From NCBI RefSeq assembly GCF_000344805.1, contig NC_020453.1, positions 5,055,001 to 5,119,000 on the forward strand: 64,000 nucleotides of DNA. Direction: 5' to 3'. The stretch is from Bradyrhizobium oligotrophicum S58 (GTDB taxonomy: Bacteria; Pseudomonadota; Alphaproteobacteria; Rhizobiales; Xanthobacteraceae). Under the pieces are notes generated by a model that saw nothing but the letters and a program-made list of their open reading frames with translations, made no database searches and was not told where the DNA came from. Shown here one piece after another: positions 10,091 through 19,216 of the stretch (position 1 is its first letter; the number at the start of each line of letters is the position of its first letter). The position numbers and the translations under genes were made by a program.

Positions 10091-11304
10091 GGCACCCTCG
10101 CGCCGGTGAAGGGATTCCAGCCGGCCTCGGCGAGGACGGCCCAGGCGGTGGCGCCGAGATGCGGACGCTTGTAGTAGAAGAAGTCCGGAATGGTGGTCTG
10201 CCCGCTCGGATCGATCGACAGGCCGGTGGTCAAACGTGCGCTGCGCGTCGCATTCAAGAGCCCCGAGGCGGTGCGGTCGGCCCGCATGCCGGCGAGCAGC
10301 CGCTGGCCGTCGGCGGGATCACCGACCATCCGATAGGCGAGCGCCGCCTGTGCGGTGCCCTCGACCCAGACGCCGTCGCGATCGCCGTTGAAGTCGAAGC
10401 CGCCATCGACCGCGAGGTGCGTCCCGGCAAAGGTCAGCGCCTTGCGCCACGCCGGCGCATCCGCCACCGCCATCCACGGCCACAGCTGCACGTCGAGCGC
10501 GAGCAGATTGTCGTCGGCGAGACTGCCATCCGGCTTGGTGCCGAGCAGGAAGTGATCGCCGCGGAAGCTGCGGTCGAGCAGACGGCGGGCCTTTTGCGCG
10601 GCGTCCTGATAGCGCGGCTCCGAGGTGATGCGAAACAGCCAGCTGGCCACCGCGTGGACGTCGGCATTGTGCTCGGTCGACATCCAGGTCAGCCGTATCT
10701 GCTGCGGATCGTAGCCGTGAAAGCCGCCGCTGAAGCCGTCGGCGCCACTGCTCGCGTTGCTGATGATCCAGTCCATCAGGCGCCGTGCGGCAGACAAATA
10801 GGTCGCCTCCCCGGTCGCCTGATGCAGGGTCAGGAGCGCCAGCGCCCCCCAGGCCACGTTGCCGGTCGAGGTGCCGTCCTGCGCGGCATCCTCGCCCCAG
10901 ATGTTCTTCTGGCCGTCCCACCAGCCCGGCAGCAGCGCGGCGCCGGCGCCGACCGGACCAGCGCGATAGGCGTTGCGGAGCCGGCCGTCGTCGAAGGTGC
11001 GATCGTGGGACGCGGCGTGCACCAGCGCATTGCCGATCGCCCGCGCCTGATCGACGCGGTCGCACGCGACCAGCGCGATCGCGGCCAGCGCGTTGTCGTA
11101 GACGAAGGCCGTCGTGGACAGGCCGAGCGGCAGCCCCTCCTCGTCGGCACCGGGCTCGTAACTGCGGATGAACATCGCATCATGGCCCGCGAGCTTGGGC
11201 CCGACGGCCTTCATCAGGCCGGGGCAGAACGAGCCCTCGGCACGCGCAGGCAGCGCGCCGCCGAACAGCGCCATAGCCACCATCACCATGGATATGAGCC
11301 TCAT
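10087..11304 (-). CDS. Secreted glycoside hydrolase-like protein (alpha/alpha toroid type)
   Basis: A 405-residue protein with a cleavable signal peptide (about 1-23, ending LPARA). The body is built of repeating helical segments such as FVYDNALAAIALVA, STGNVAWGALALL and STEHNADVHAVASWLF, a pattern typical of six-hairpin (alpha/alpha) glycosidases and lyases. The conserved YDNA, NAYR and STEHN clusters could be active-site acids, but I cannot place it in a numbered GH family. Start at 11304 gives the signal peptide and an ATGA overlap with the upstream fusion-protein gene; the 3' end overlaps the synthase by 4 nt. Position in the operon implies trimming or releasing the nascent glucan in the periplasm. 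Confidence 0.65.
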   Translation of the reverse strand: MRLISMVMVAMALFGGALPARAEGSFCPGLMKAVGPKLAGHDAMFIRSYEPGADEEGLPLGLSTTAFVYDNALAAIALVACDRVDQARAIGNALVHAASHDRTFDDGRLRNAYRAGPVGAGAALLPGWWDGQKNIWGEDAAQDGTSTGNVAWGALALLTLHQATGEATYLSAARRLMDWIISNASSGADGFSGGFHGYDPQQIRLTWMSTEHNADVHAVASWLFRITSEPRYQDAAQKARRLLDRSFRGDHFLLGTKPDGSLADDNLLALDVQLWPWMAVADAPAWRKALTFAGTHLAVDGGFDFNGDRDGVWVEGTAQAALAYRMVGDPADGQRLLAGMRADRTASGLLNATRSARLTTGLSIDPSGQTTIPDFFYYKRPHLGATAWAVLAEAGWNPFTGARVP

Positions 11305-12782
11305 TGCGCCGACACCGCGCGAGCTGCCGGCAGCCAGTGCTCGTCCAGTTCCGGCTGCTGTACCAATGCCGGCTGCGATCGCAGGGCGTCGTCGAGCTTG
11401 GTGACGCCGGCACGGCGCGTCGCCGCGTCGGGCTCGGATGGATCGAGATCGGTGAGCGACGCAACGAGGTGGCCGAGCCGCCGCCACGTCACCGACATCG
11501 ACGGAATGACGCCGTTGTCACGCGTGACCGTGACCCACTGTCCCACCGTGCAGGCGGGCGTCGCCGCCGAGGCCAGCGCCACTGCCGCCTGCTCAGCGGG
11601 CGCATCCGGCGTGATCATGACATAGAGCTCGCGCCGCTCGGTCTGCGGAAACGGCACGGCGAAGCGCTCGTCGACCTTGTCGCTGGTCTTCGGCAGCACC
11701 GCGCTGACGACGCCGGCGTGAAAGCCGCCGCCGTCGATACGCACCTTGGTCCCCGGCTTCATCTGTTCGCCCTGGCGATAGGAGAAGATCGCGACCACGA
11801 AGCGCTTGTCGCAGTCGACCACAGAGGCAATCGTGTCACCGGCGCTGACGTGGCGACCGGTCTCGGCGCCGACGGCCAGCACCTTGCCGGGCCCCGGCGA
11901 GAGCACGTCGGCCGAGGCGAGCCGCGCCAGCCGGGCGCGCTCGGACTTGATCAACCCTTCGAGATCGTCGAGCACCGCCGATTGCTGCTTCTCCTCGATC
12001 TCCATCCGCCTTGCGTCGAGATCGATGTCGCGGCGCTTCTGATTGAGCATGTTGAGCGCGACGAGGTCCTCGCCGACATAGATGCCGGCGTTCAAAGCCT
12101 TCAGCTGCGCCAGCTTCTGGTTCAGCCTGGCGTTCTGCGCATCGGTGTCGTGCAGCGCCGCCGCATATTGCTGCTCGGTCGGCTTCAGCATCTCGACGCT
12201 GGCGGCATCGCGCGCCACCATGCGGTTCTGCCGGTCGACGATCGCCTTCTTCTCGCTGCTCATCGCGTTGGACTGCGCGACGCGGGCGCGCAGCTCCTCG
12301 ATCTGCGACTGCAGCTGCGCCTTGAGCTGCCCGGCCTGGCCGCCGATTTCCTCGTCGAGCGAGCTGACATACGCAATGTCGGACTGATGCTTGGCCCGGG
12401 TGGCATCGAGCTTCTGGCGCGCGTCGCCGGCCTTCTCCTCCAGCGAGATCAGCGTGGTGCGGTCGAGCCGCGAATTGCTGATCTGCGCCAGCCGATCGCT
12501 GCTGCGAACCTCGCCGCCGGGCGTGGCGGTGAGCGTCTCGACCTGGCCCGCGATCGGCGAGGTCAGCAGCATCACGGGCGCATCGACCACGGCGCGATCC
12601 GACTGGTCGGCCACGATCGGCGGCACCACGGCCGTCAGCATCAGCGCCGACAGGATGCCGGCGACGCCGATGGCGGAGACGCGGAGGATCACGGGATGGC
12701 GATGCCGGCGCACCGCGGGTTTCTCGGGTGCGGAACGTGGCGCGGGCGATGGCTTGAAACCGGCATCGAAGCGATCGGTCAT
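11301..12782 (-). CDS. HlyD-family membrane fusion protein, BgsB-like
   Basis: A 493-residue periplasmic adaptor with a short cytosolic N-terminus, one transmembrane helix (about 33-58) and a lipoyl/barrel half-motif (SPIAGQVETLTATPGGEV). A long coiled coil follows at about 105-285, then a second barrel half (SPGPGKVLAVGAETGRHVSAGD). It carries the architecture of HlyD/EmrA proteins but no ABC exporter or outer-membrane factor is nearby. Instead it is the first gene of a three-gene operon with a hydrolase-like protein and a GT2 synthase. In S. meliloti the HlyD-like BgsB plays the corresponding role for mixed-linkage glucan, so I infer it guides the polymer across the periplasm. The tail after residue 400 is variable. 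Confidence 0.82.
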   Translation of the reverse strand: MTDRFDAGFKPSPAPRSAPEKPAVRRHRHPVILRVSAIGVAGILSALMLTAVVPPIVADQSDRAVVDAPVMLLTSPIAGQVETLTATPGGEVRSSDRLAQISNSRLDRTTLISLEEKAGDARQKLDATRAKHQSDIAYVSSLDEEIGGQAGQLKAQLQSQIEELRARVAQSNAMSSEKKAIVDRQNRMVARDAASVEMLKPTEQQYAAALHDTDAQNARLNQKLAQLKALNAGIYVGEDLVALNMLNQKRRDIDLDARRMEIEEKQQSAVLDDLEGLIKSERARLARLASADVLSPGPGKVLAVGAETGRHVSAGDTIASVVDCDKRFVVAIFSYRQGEQMKPGTKVRIDGGGFHAGVVSAVLPKTSDKVDERFAVPFPQTERRELYVMITPDAPAEQAAVALASAATPACTVGQWVTVTRDNGVIPSMSVTWRRLGHLVASLTDLDPSEPDAATRRAGVTKLDDALRSQPALVQQPELDEHWLPAARAVSAQ

Positions 12783-12981
12783 CGGGTCTCTTTCGGTGTG
12801 GGTTGACGCCCCCGAAAGACGCTTCCTCGGATGATCCGGAGTTCCAGGCTCCAGTCTCGATGTTCAAGCGCAAACCACGTCGCGCGCACATCGTTTCAAG
12901 CCGAGGCCGATCTTCGCCCCTTCCTCGCGGTCACGTTATGTTGCGATGCGGCAGCGCCGTTTTCGCGCTTGCCTGCCACAC

Positions 12982-14481
12982 TCAATCCTCATTCGCCTTG
13001 AAGCGACCGAGTCCCTTCAGGATGAACGGCGCGATCAGCGCAATCAGCGCGATGACCAGCAGCGTCGCTGAGATCGGAGATTGCAGCAAGGTCATGGGAT
13101 CGCCGAGACTGATGGCGAGCGCGCGCCGCAACTGGCTCTCGGCGATCGGTCCGAGGATCAGTCCGACAACGACCGGCGCAATCGGAAAATCGAACCGGCG
13201 CATCAGGAAGCCGAGCACGCCGAAGCCCGCGAGCATCGACAATTCGACCACCGACGGCTTCGCCGCGATCGTGCCCATGGTCGCGAACACGAGGATGCCG
13301 GCGTAGAGCCAGGGCGTCGGGATGGCGAGCAGCTTCACCCACAGTCCGACCAGCGGCAGATTCAGCACCAGCAGCATGGTGTTGGCGATGAACAGGCTCG
13401 CGATCAGGCCCCAGACCAGGTCTGGGCGTTCGGCGAACAATAGCGGTCCCGGGTTGAGGCCATATTGCTGGAAGCCGGCGAGCATCATCGCGGCGGTCGC
13501 AGACGTCGGCAGGCCGAGCGTCAATAACGGCACCAGCGTTCCGGCCGCAGACGCGTTGTTCGCAGCCTCGGGCCCGGCGACGCCCTCGATCGCGCCCTTG
13601 CCGAATTGGTCCGGATATTTGGTCAGCCGCCGCTCGGCCGAATAGGACAGGAAGGTTGGAATCTCGGCGCCGCCGGCCGGCAGCGCGCCGATCGGAAAGC
13701 CGAATAGCGTGCCGCGCAGCCACGGCTTCCACGAGCGCTTCCAGTCCTCGCGCGTCATCCATAGCGAGCCCTTGATGGCCTCGATCTTCTCCTCGCTGTG
13801 ATGCCGGCGCGAGGCGACATAGAGCGCCTCGCCGACCGCGAACAGGCCGACCGCCAAGGTCGTCACCTCGACGCCGTCGAGCAGCTCGGGCACGCCGAAG
13901 GCGAGCCGCGCCTGCCCCGTGAGCTTGTCGATGCCGATCAGCCCAAGCGTCAGCCCGATGAACAGGCTCGTGAGCCCGCGGATCGGCGAGTCGCCGAAGG
14001 TCGCGGACACCGTGACGAAGGCGACACACATCAGCGCAAAGTAGTCCTCCGGTCCGAAGCGCACGGCGATGTCGACGAGATACGGCGACAGGAACGCCAG
14101 CCCGATGGTGGCGATGGTGCCGGCAACGAAGGAGCCGATCGCCGAGGTCGCCAGCGCCGGGCCGCCGCGGCCGGCCTTGGCCATCTTGTTGCCTTCGAGC
14201 GCGGTCGCCATCGAGGCGCTCTCGCCGGGCGTGTTGATCAGGATCGCGGTGGTCGATCCGCCATACATGCCGCCGTAATAGATGCCGGCGAACATGATCA
14301 GCGAGCCGCCGGGATCGAGCTTGTAGGTGACCGGCAGCAGCAGCGCGACGGTGAGCGCGGGACCGATGCCGGGCAGCACGCCGACGGCGGTGCCGAGGAA
14401 CACGCCGATCAGCGCATAGAGCAGGTTCATGGGCTGGACGGCGATCGCCATCCCATGCGCGAGCGCGGCGAAGGTGTCCAT
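12982..14481 (-). CDS. tctA: Tripartite tricarboxylate transporter large permease
   Basis: A 499-residue, roughly 12-helix permease of the TctA family. Clear family features: [22 protein letters not shown] near the N-terminus, the [20 protein letters not shown] loop (about 68-87), and the repeat-equivalent [23 protein letters not shown] near 315-337. It works with the small permease TctB and a periplasmic receptor to import organic acids by secondary transport. Its ATG shares one base with the TctB stop (TGATG), so the three genes are translationally coupled in order receptor, TctB, TctA. The substrate, citrate or another carboxylate, cannot be told from sequence. Confidence 0.93.
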   Translation of the reverse strand: MDTFAALAHGMAIAVQPMNLLYALIGVFLGTAVGVLPGIGPALTVALLLPVTYKLDPGGSLIMFAGIYYGGMYGGSTTAILINTPGESASMATALEGNKMAKAGRGGPALATSAIGSFVAGTIATIGLAFLSPYLVDIAVRFGPEDYFALMCVAFVTVSATFGDSPIRGLTSLFIGLTLGLIGIDKLTGQARLAFGVPELLDGVEVTTLAVGLFAVGEALYVASRRHHSEEKIEAIKGSLWMTREDWKRSWKPWLRGTLFGFPIGALPAGGAEIPTFLSYSAERRLTKYPDQFGKGAIEGVAGPEAANNASAAGTLVPLLTLGLPTSATAAMMLAGFQQYGLNPGPLLFAERPDLVWGLIASLFIANTMLLVLNLPLVGLWVKLLAIPTPWLYAGILVFATMGTIAAKPSVVELSMLAGFGVLGFLMRRFDFPIAPVVVGLILGPIAESQLRRALAISLGDPMTLLQSPISATLLVIALIALIAPFILKGLGRFKANED

Positions 14482-14975
14482 CAGAGCAATCTTTCGAGCG
14501 GACCGGCGGGAAGGCTCAGGGTGAGGAGACGGTCGAAGGCAAGGTAGATCAGCGTCGTCAGCGCCGCGCCGATGACGAGATCGGTGACGAAGGCGCGGCG
14601 GCCGAACGCCGCCGACGTCGTCACGAACAGCGCCGTGGTCGCCAGGATGAAGCCGCCGCCAAAGCAGATGATGCCAATCAGCAGCGCAAGCCCCACCAGA
14701 ATGAGCAGCACCGCGACAGGATCTGAGCTCTCGCGCGGCGGCAGGTTGCCCCTGACCGCATCGATCAGATTGGCGAGCGCGAGGATGCCGAGCCCGATCG
14801 CGATCACCACCGGCATCACCTGCGGGCCCATGCCGTACATCGTGGTCGCCGGGATCTGGTTGGCGTCATAGACCAGCACCAGCGCGACGGCTGCGAGCAG
14901 CGCCGCGATGACGATGCCGGCCTTGTCGACGCTTCCCGAGGCGGGAGTCTCGGTGCCGGCGCTGTCCGGCGTCAT
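14481..14975 (-). CDS. tctB: Tripartite tricarboxylate transporter small permease
   Basis: A 164-residue protein with four hydrophobic helices and the family-typical early segment [21 protein letters not shown]. It forms the small membrane subunit of the TTT system. Start overlaps the receptor stop as ATGA and its own stop overlaps the TctA start by one base. TctB proteins are poorly conserved, so the call rests on topology, length and context together. Confidence 0.88.
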   Translation of the reverse strand: MTPDSAGTETPASGSVDKAGIVIAALLAAVALVLVYDANQIPATTMYGMGPQVMPVVIAIGLGILALANLIDAVRGNLPPRESSDPVAVLLILVGLALLIGIICFGGGFILATTALFVTTSAAFGRRAFVTDLVIGAALTTLIYLAFDRLLTLSLPAGPLERLL

Positions 14976-15952
14976 GACTTGACGAGGCCGACCGACCTCA
15001 GCACGTCGGTGACGCGGACATTCTCCTTCTTGAGAAACTCGGCGAAGGCATCGCCCGGCAGATAGGCGTCATCCCAGCCCTTCTGTTTCAGGATCTCCTT
15101 CCATGCGTCCGACTTCACCATCTTCTCGACGGCGTCACTAAGCGTCTTCTTCTGCTCCGGCGTGATACCGGGCGCAGCGACGACCGAGCGCCAGTTGGCG
15201 AGCACGAGGTCGATGCCCTGCTCCTTGAAGGTCGGGATGTCGACGCCGGGAATGCGGTTCTCGGAGGAGACGCCGATCGCGCGCAGCTTGCCGCTCTTGA
15301 TCTGCCCGTCATATTCCGACAGGCCGGAAATGCCGGCCGTGACCTTGCCGCCGAGGATCGCCGCCAGCGACTCGCCACCGCCCGAGAACGGGATGTAGTT
15401 GACCTTCTTGGCATCGGCGCCGACCGTGCCCGCGAACAGCGCCGCCATCACGTGGTCGACGCCGCCGGCCGAGCCGCCGGCAAACGTGACCTTGGCAATG
15501 TCGGCCTTCAGCGCCGCGGCGAGATCCTGCGCCGTCTTGATCGGCGATGCCGCCGGCACGACGATGACCTGGATTTCCTCGGTCAGCCGCGCGATCGGCG
15601 TGACCTGCTCCAAGGTCACCGGCGACTTGTTCATGGCGAGCGCGCCGACCATGACGAAGCCATTCACCATCAGCTGATTGCCATCGCCCTTGGCGCCGTT
15701 GACGAACTGCGCGATGCCGACGGTGCCGCCCGCCCCCGCGACGTTGGTGACCTGCACGCTGCGCGCCACCCCCGACGCCACGAACGCCTGCTGCATCGCT
15801 CGCGCGGTCTGATCCCAGCCGCCGCCGGGCGCGGCCGGCGCCATCACCTTGAGCTCGAGTTGCTGGGCCGAGGCCGGCGCACCGGCCAAGAGAACCAACG
15901 CGCATGTCAACGCGACAGCTGCGCCCAACAGGCGCGCACAGAACGACTTCAA
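14972..15952 (-). CDS. tctC: Bug/TctC-type periplasmic solute receptor
   Basis: A 326-residue periplasmic binding protein that delivers a carboxylate to TctAB. After the signal peptide (ending APASA) come the Bug hallmarks APAAPGGGWDQTARAMQ and VTNVAGAGGTVGIAQF, then the C-terminal lobe with LANWRSVVAAPGI. I chose the TTG at 15952, which has GGAGG six nucleotides upstream and gives a 29-residue signal peptide. A GTG at 16015 would add 21 charged residues and has no visible ribosome-binding site. The Bug family is strongly expanded in betaproteobacteria and present in Bradyrhizobium. No sensor kinase (TctDE) is linked here. Confidence 0.88.
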   Translation of the reverse strand: MKSFCARLLGAAVALTCALVLLAGAPASAQQLELKVMAPAAPGGGWDQTARAMQQAFVASGVARSVQVTNVAGAGGTVGIAQFVNGAKGDGNQLMVNGFVMVGALAMNKSPVTLEQVTPIARLTEEIQVIVVPAASPIKTAQDLAAALKADIAKVTFAGGSAGGVDHVMAALFAGTVGADAKKVNYIPFSGGGESLAAILGGKVTAGISGLSEYDGQIKSGKLRAIGVSSENRIPGVDIPTFKEQGIDLVLANWRSVVAAPGITPEQKKTLSDAVEKMVKSDAWKEILKQKGWDDAYLPGDAFAEFLKKENVRVTDVLRSVGLVKS

Positions 15953-16198
15953 AGGACCCCTCCACGGCCGACCGAGCGGCTCACGTTTCTTTATCGGTGT
16001 CGCGAAAGCGAACACGCGGCACCAAGACCCGCGCCCGCGCAGACGTGAATGCGCACAGACGGGTCAGGTCCGCTCTCGGATTCTCAAGACACACCAAAAG
16101 CTTACAGCCGTAGAAGGGGCATTCAAGGCGCCATCCTGCGACAGGATAGCGCACCCCTCTGCGCACGCGGCTCTTCAGCCGGTCGGAGCCTCGAAGGC

Positions 16199-16558
16199 CT
16201 AGCCGCAGGTCCAGACCATGCCGACCGGCGTCCGCGTCCAGCACGGGCCGAAGCTGCCGCCATTGTAGTGGCCGCGGTAGAAGCCGGGCTGGCCGAAATA
16301 ATGCCACTCGCCGTTGTAGAGCATGTATTTCGGGGTGCCGTCGATGTACCAGTGGCGCCGGTTGCCGCGCGGCCCGTTGCGCATGGCCTCCTTGTCGGCA
16401 TAGAGCGGCAGGCTGTTGTTGGGCGGCTGCCTGTAGCCGGGCAGGAAGCCGTAGCCCTGCAAGCGGTGCGCCTTGCGCTTGTGCGCCGGCGCGGCCAAGG
16501 CGAGCGCCGGCAACAGCATCAGGAGCATCACGATCGAGACGAAGAGACGATGTGGCAT
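16199..16558 (-). CDS. Hypothetical secreted Gly/Tyr/Trp-rich small protein
   Basis: A 119-residue protein with a signal peptide (about 1-22, ending LALAA), then a basic stretch and an aromatic region rich in Y, W, G and H (HWYIDGTPKYMLYNGEW, YFGQPGFYRGHYNGG). It ends in two cysteines (FGPCWTRT, VWTCG) that may form a disulfide. The family is not recognised; it should be periplasmic or surface-exposed. Start at 16558 yields the signal sequence. The neighbour downstream is another small secreted protein on the same strand. The 246 nt after its stop, up to tctC, show no gene. Confidence 0.7.
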   Translation of the reverse strand: MPHRLFVSIVMLLMLLPALALAAPAHKRKAHRLQGYGFLPGYRQPPNNSLPLYADKEAMRNGPRGNRRHWYIDGTPKYMLYNGEWHYFGQPGFYRGHYNGGSFGPCWTRTPVGMVWTCG

Positions 16559-16638
16559 GACGGCAGCCCGATGGATTCGAGGTCTCGAATCTTCAGTTCG
16601 ATTGCGGCACGGCAACGGCCGTCCCGTCATGAAATGTT

Positions 16639-16911
16639 TCAGCGATGCCGCCGATGCGCGCGACGCGGCGGAGGCTGCGGCGGCGCGAAGAACGGATTGA
16701 GGTCGCACATCGCCGCGCGGCCCGACGCCGTCGCGCGGCATTGCGGCAGCGAGGTGTAGCTGCAGTCGATCCATTCGCCACCCCAGCGGCCCTCATAGAC
16801 CTTCATGCACACGGGATAGCGCGGATCATAGGCCTGGGCCTGAGCCGGAACCGACAGGGCCGAGCCCATCGTCAAAGCGAGCACGAAGGCGCTCCAGGTC
16901 AGAACACGCAT
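16639..16911 (-). CDS. DUF3551-type small secreted protein
   Basis: A 90-residue protein with signal peptide MRVLTWSAFVLALTMGSALS ending near AQA, then YDPRYPVCMKVYEGRWGGEW, IDCSYTSLPQCRATASGRAA and MCDLNPFF. The four cysteines and the YPVC, DCSYTSLPQC and CxxNP spacing are the mark of the DUF3551 family, which is abundant in Bradyrhizobium and Rhodopseudomonas and has no known function. The C-terminus is Pro/Arg/His-rich (PPQPPPRRAHRRHR). Start chosen at the ATG at 16911, which directly begins the signal peptide. Expected to be periplasmic with two disulfides. Confidence 0.85.
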   Translation of the reverse strand: MRVLTWSAFVLALTMGSALSVPAQAQAYDPRYPVCMKVYEGRWGGEWIDCSYTSLPQCRATASGRAAMCDLNPFFAPPQPPPRRAHRRHR

Positions 16912-17010
16912 CAGGACCTCCGGAATTGGGTCTCGTCGGCCCAGGCCGATTCCCGAGACCATTGTGCATCTGCTCTGTATCGCCAGGGCGGGATGGCCGC
17001 AATGACGCCA

Positions 17011-17706
17011 TTACAACAGGTCGGCCTGCTCTCCCCCGCGGAAACCCATCGCCAGCACATAGCGTTCCGACGAGTCCTGCCGGCTCGCCGCCGGCTTGAC
17101 GTGACGGACGCTGGCGTAATCGCGCTTGAGCTGCGCCAGCAGCTCGGCATCGGCGCCGCTCTGGAAGGTCTTGGCCAGGAACGCGCCGCCCGGCTTCAGC
17201 ACCTCGCCGGCGAAATGCGCGGCGAGCTCGACCAGGCCGACGATGCGCAGCTGGTCGGTCTTGCGATGGCCGGTGGTGTTGGCCGCCATGTCGGACATCA
17301 CCACGTCGGCGCGGCCGCCGATCATCTCCCGCAGCTTCTCGGGGGCATCGGGGGCGTGAAAATCGAGCTGGGTGAAGGTCACGCCGGGGATTTCACCCAT
17401 CTCCAGCAGATCGATCGCGATCACCTTGCCCTTCCCTGCCTCGGCGCCGACCCGACGCGCCGCGATCTGGCTCCAGCCGCCGGGCGCAGCGCCGAGATCG
17501 ACCACCGTCATGCCGCTCTTGAGCAAATGATGCTTGTCGTCGACCTCGAGCAGCTTGTAGGCCGCGCGCGAGCGATAGCCGTCGCGCTTGGCCTGGGCGA
17601 CATAGGGATCGTTGAGCTGGCGCTCCAGCCAGAGTTTCGAGGACAGCTTGCGCTTGCCCCCGGTCTTGACCTGCACATGCATGCGGCCAGTCGTGTCTTT
17701 TGCCAT
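17011..17706 (-). CDS. rlmE: 23S rRNA 2'-O-ribose methyltransferase (FtsJ)
   Basis: A 231-residue SAM enzyme that methylates U2552 of 23S rRNA in the assembled 50S subunit. The K-D-K-E catalytic tetrad is visible: Lys in SRAAYKLLE, Asp in VMSDMAANTTGH, Lys in FLAKTFQ, Glu in SSERYVLAMGF. The SAM loop is DLGAAPGGWSQ. A 20-residue basic N-terminal extension precedes the fold, common in rhizobial homologues. It sits about 240 nt after ppx/gppA on the same strand with a repeat between them; in many alphaproteobacteria the two are adjacent. Confidence 0.95.
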   Translation of the reverse strand: MAKDTTGRMHVQVKTGGKRKLSSKLWLERQLNDPYVAQAKRDGYRSRAAYKLLEVDDKHHLLKSGMTVVDLGAAPGGWSQIAARRVGAEAGKGKVIAIDLLEMGEIPGVTFTQLDFHAPDAPEKLREMIGGRADVVMSDMAANTTGHRKTDQLRIVGLVELAAHFAGEVLKPGGAFLAKTFQSGADAELLAQLKRDYASVRHVKPAASRQDSSERYVLAMGFRGGEQADLL

Positions 17707-17779
17707 GTGTGTCTCGGTGGGTCGTCACCAGTGCCGTCAACGATGATCAGGCGATGCGCAAGGTACGACAGAAATACTC

Positions 17780-17942
17780 GGTTCACCCTCCCCGGGAGGG
17801 GGAGGGTCGATCGGGAGCGAAGCGAGTGATCGGGGTGGGGTGAGCCACAGCGGCACCGCCCGTGTGGCTCACCCCATCCCGCCTCACATTTCGCTTTGCT
17901 CAATGTGAGCCGCCCCTCCCCCTCCAGGGGAGGGTGAAGAGG
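17780..17942. repeat. Family G palindromic repeat (TTCACCCTCCCC)
   Basis: GGTTCACCCTCCCCGGGAGG at the left and CCCTCCAGGGGAGGGTGAAG at the right frame a 160-nt imperfect palindrome. Inner arms are GTGAGCCACAGCGGC and GTGTGGCTCAC. It lies between rlmE and ppx/gppA and abuts the latter's stop codon. Confidence 0.75.
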
Positions 17943-19016
17943 CTACGCCGTCCTGAGCGCGCCGTCCTCGCGCATCATTTCGACCAGCATGCCCTCGCGC
18001 AGGCCGCGATCGGCGACGCGCAGCCGCGGCAGCGGAAACGCCAGGCGAATCGCGTCGAGAATGGCGCAGCCGGCGAGCACGAGGTCGGCGCGGTCGATGC
18101 TGATGCAATTGTTCTCGGCGCGCTCCTGGTAGCTCATCGCCAGCAGCTTTCCGATCGTCGTCGTGATGTCGGCATCGTTGATCCAGATGCCGTCGACCCG
18201 GCGGCGATCATAGCGCGCGAGATTGAGGTGGATGCCGGCGAGCGTCGTCACGGTGCCCGATGTGCCGAGCAGGTGCATGCCGGAGAGATCACCGCCGTTC
18301 TCGGCCGCGAACGGCCCGACATGCTCGGCCACGGCTTCGACCATGGCGGCATAGATCTCCGGAGTCACATCGCGGCCGCCGAACCGTTCGGCCAGGGTGA
18401 CCACTCCGAGCGGGATCGACATCCAGGCCTTGATCCGCGGCTCGGCGTTGCGGTCGCCCGCATCGCGCTCGATCCGGACCAGCTCGCTGGAGCCGCCGCC
18501 GATATCGAACAGGATCGCCCCGCGCCCGCCCGGATCGAGCAGCGGCGCGCAGCCCTTGACGGCCAGCGCCGCCTCGGTCTCGCGGTCGATCACCTCGAGC
18601 TCGATGCCGGTCTCCGCGGCCACCCGGCTGCGGAACCCCTCGGCATTGGCCGCCGCGCGGCAGGCCTCGGTCGCGATCAGGCGCAGGCGCCCGGCCTTCT
18701 TGGACTGGATCTTGTCCCGGCAGATGGAGAGCGCCGCGATGGCCCGATCCATCGCCGCGTCGCTGATGCAGCCGGTGGTCGAGATGCCCTCGCCCAGCCG
18801 GACAATGCGCGAGAAGGAGTCGACCACGCGGAAACTGTCGCCCGAGGGACAGGCGATCAGGAGCCGGCAATTGTTGGTTCCGAGGTCCAGGGCCGCGTAG
18901 ACGCTGCTGCCATTGCTGGCGCAGGAAGGCGTCGCGACGTTCAGACCCGGACGCAAGCCGGGCTCCAGGTTCCCGCGCGGCATGGGACTCTCCCGCAGCC
19001 GCGTGTCATTGATCAT
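17943..19016 (-). CDS. ppx: Ppx/GppA-family phosphatase
   Basis: A 357-residue ASKHA-fold phosphatase that hydrolyses polyphosphate and/or pppGpp. Nucleotide-fold motifs are AALDLGTNNCRLLI (phosphate-1 loop, about 41-54), IDRETEAALA, and LFDIGGGSSELV (phosphate-2 loop); LLGTSGTVTTLAGIHL follows. It is a short single-module form lacking the C-terminal HD-like domain of E. coli Ppx, as usual in Rhizobiales. GGAAAGAG lies upstream of the ATG at 19016. Assignment to exopolyphosphatase versus guanosine pentaphosphate phosphatase cannot be made by eye. Confidence 0.9.
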   Translation of the reverse strand: MINDTRLRESPMPRGNLEPGLRPGLNVATPSCASNGSSVYAALDLGTNNCRLLIACPSGDSFRVVDSFSRIVRLGEGISTTGCISDAAMDRAIAALSICRDKIQSKKAGRLRLIATEACRAAANAEGFRSRVAAETGIELEVIDRETEAALAVKGCAPLLDPGGRGAILFDIGGGSSELVRIERDAGDRNAEPRIKAWMSIPLGVVTLAERFGGRDVTPEIYAAMVEAVAEHVGPFAAENGGDLSGMHLLGTSGTVTTLAGIHLNLARYDRRRVDGIWINDADITTTIGKLLAMSYQERAENNCISIDRADLVLAGCAILDAIRLAFPLPRLRVADRGLREGMLVEMMREDGALRTA

Positions 19017-19216
19017 TCAAATCTCTTTCCGCTGGCCGAACCGGCCCAGATGGAAGTTCTCTTTCATGAGACATTATCAGTGGATAGCGCCGGCGCAACA
19101 GCCCCTCCATCAGGCGTGATGCACCATTCCTAATCAACCGTTGTCCGGCCGTGGGCGCTGCACTATCTGGGAACAGCCCGCATTTGCGACCAATCCAGCC
19201 CGTTGGGTCCTCATCC

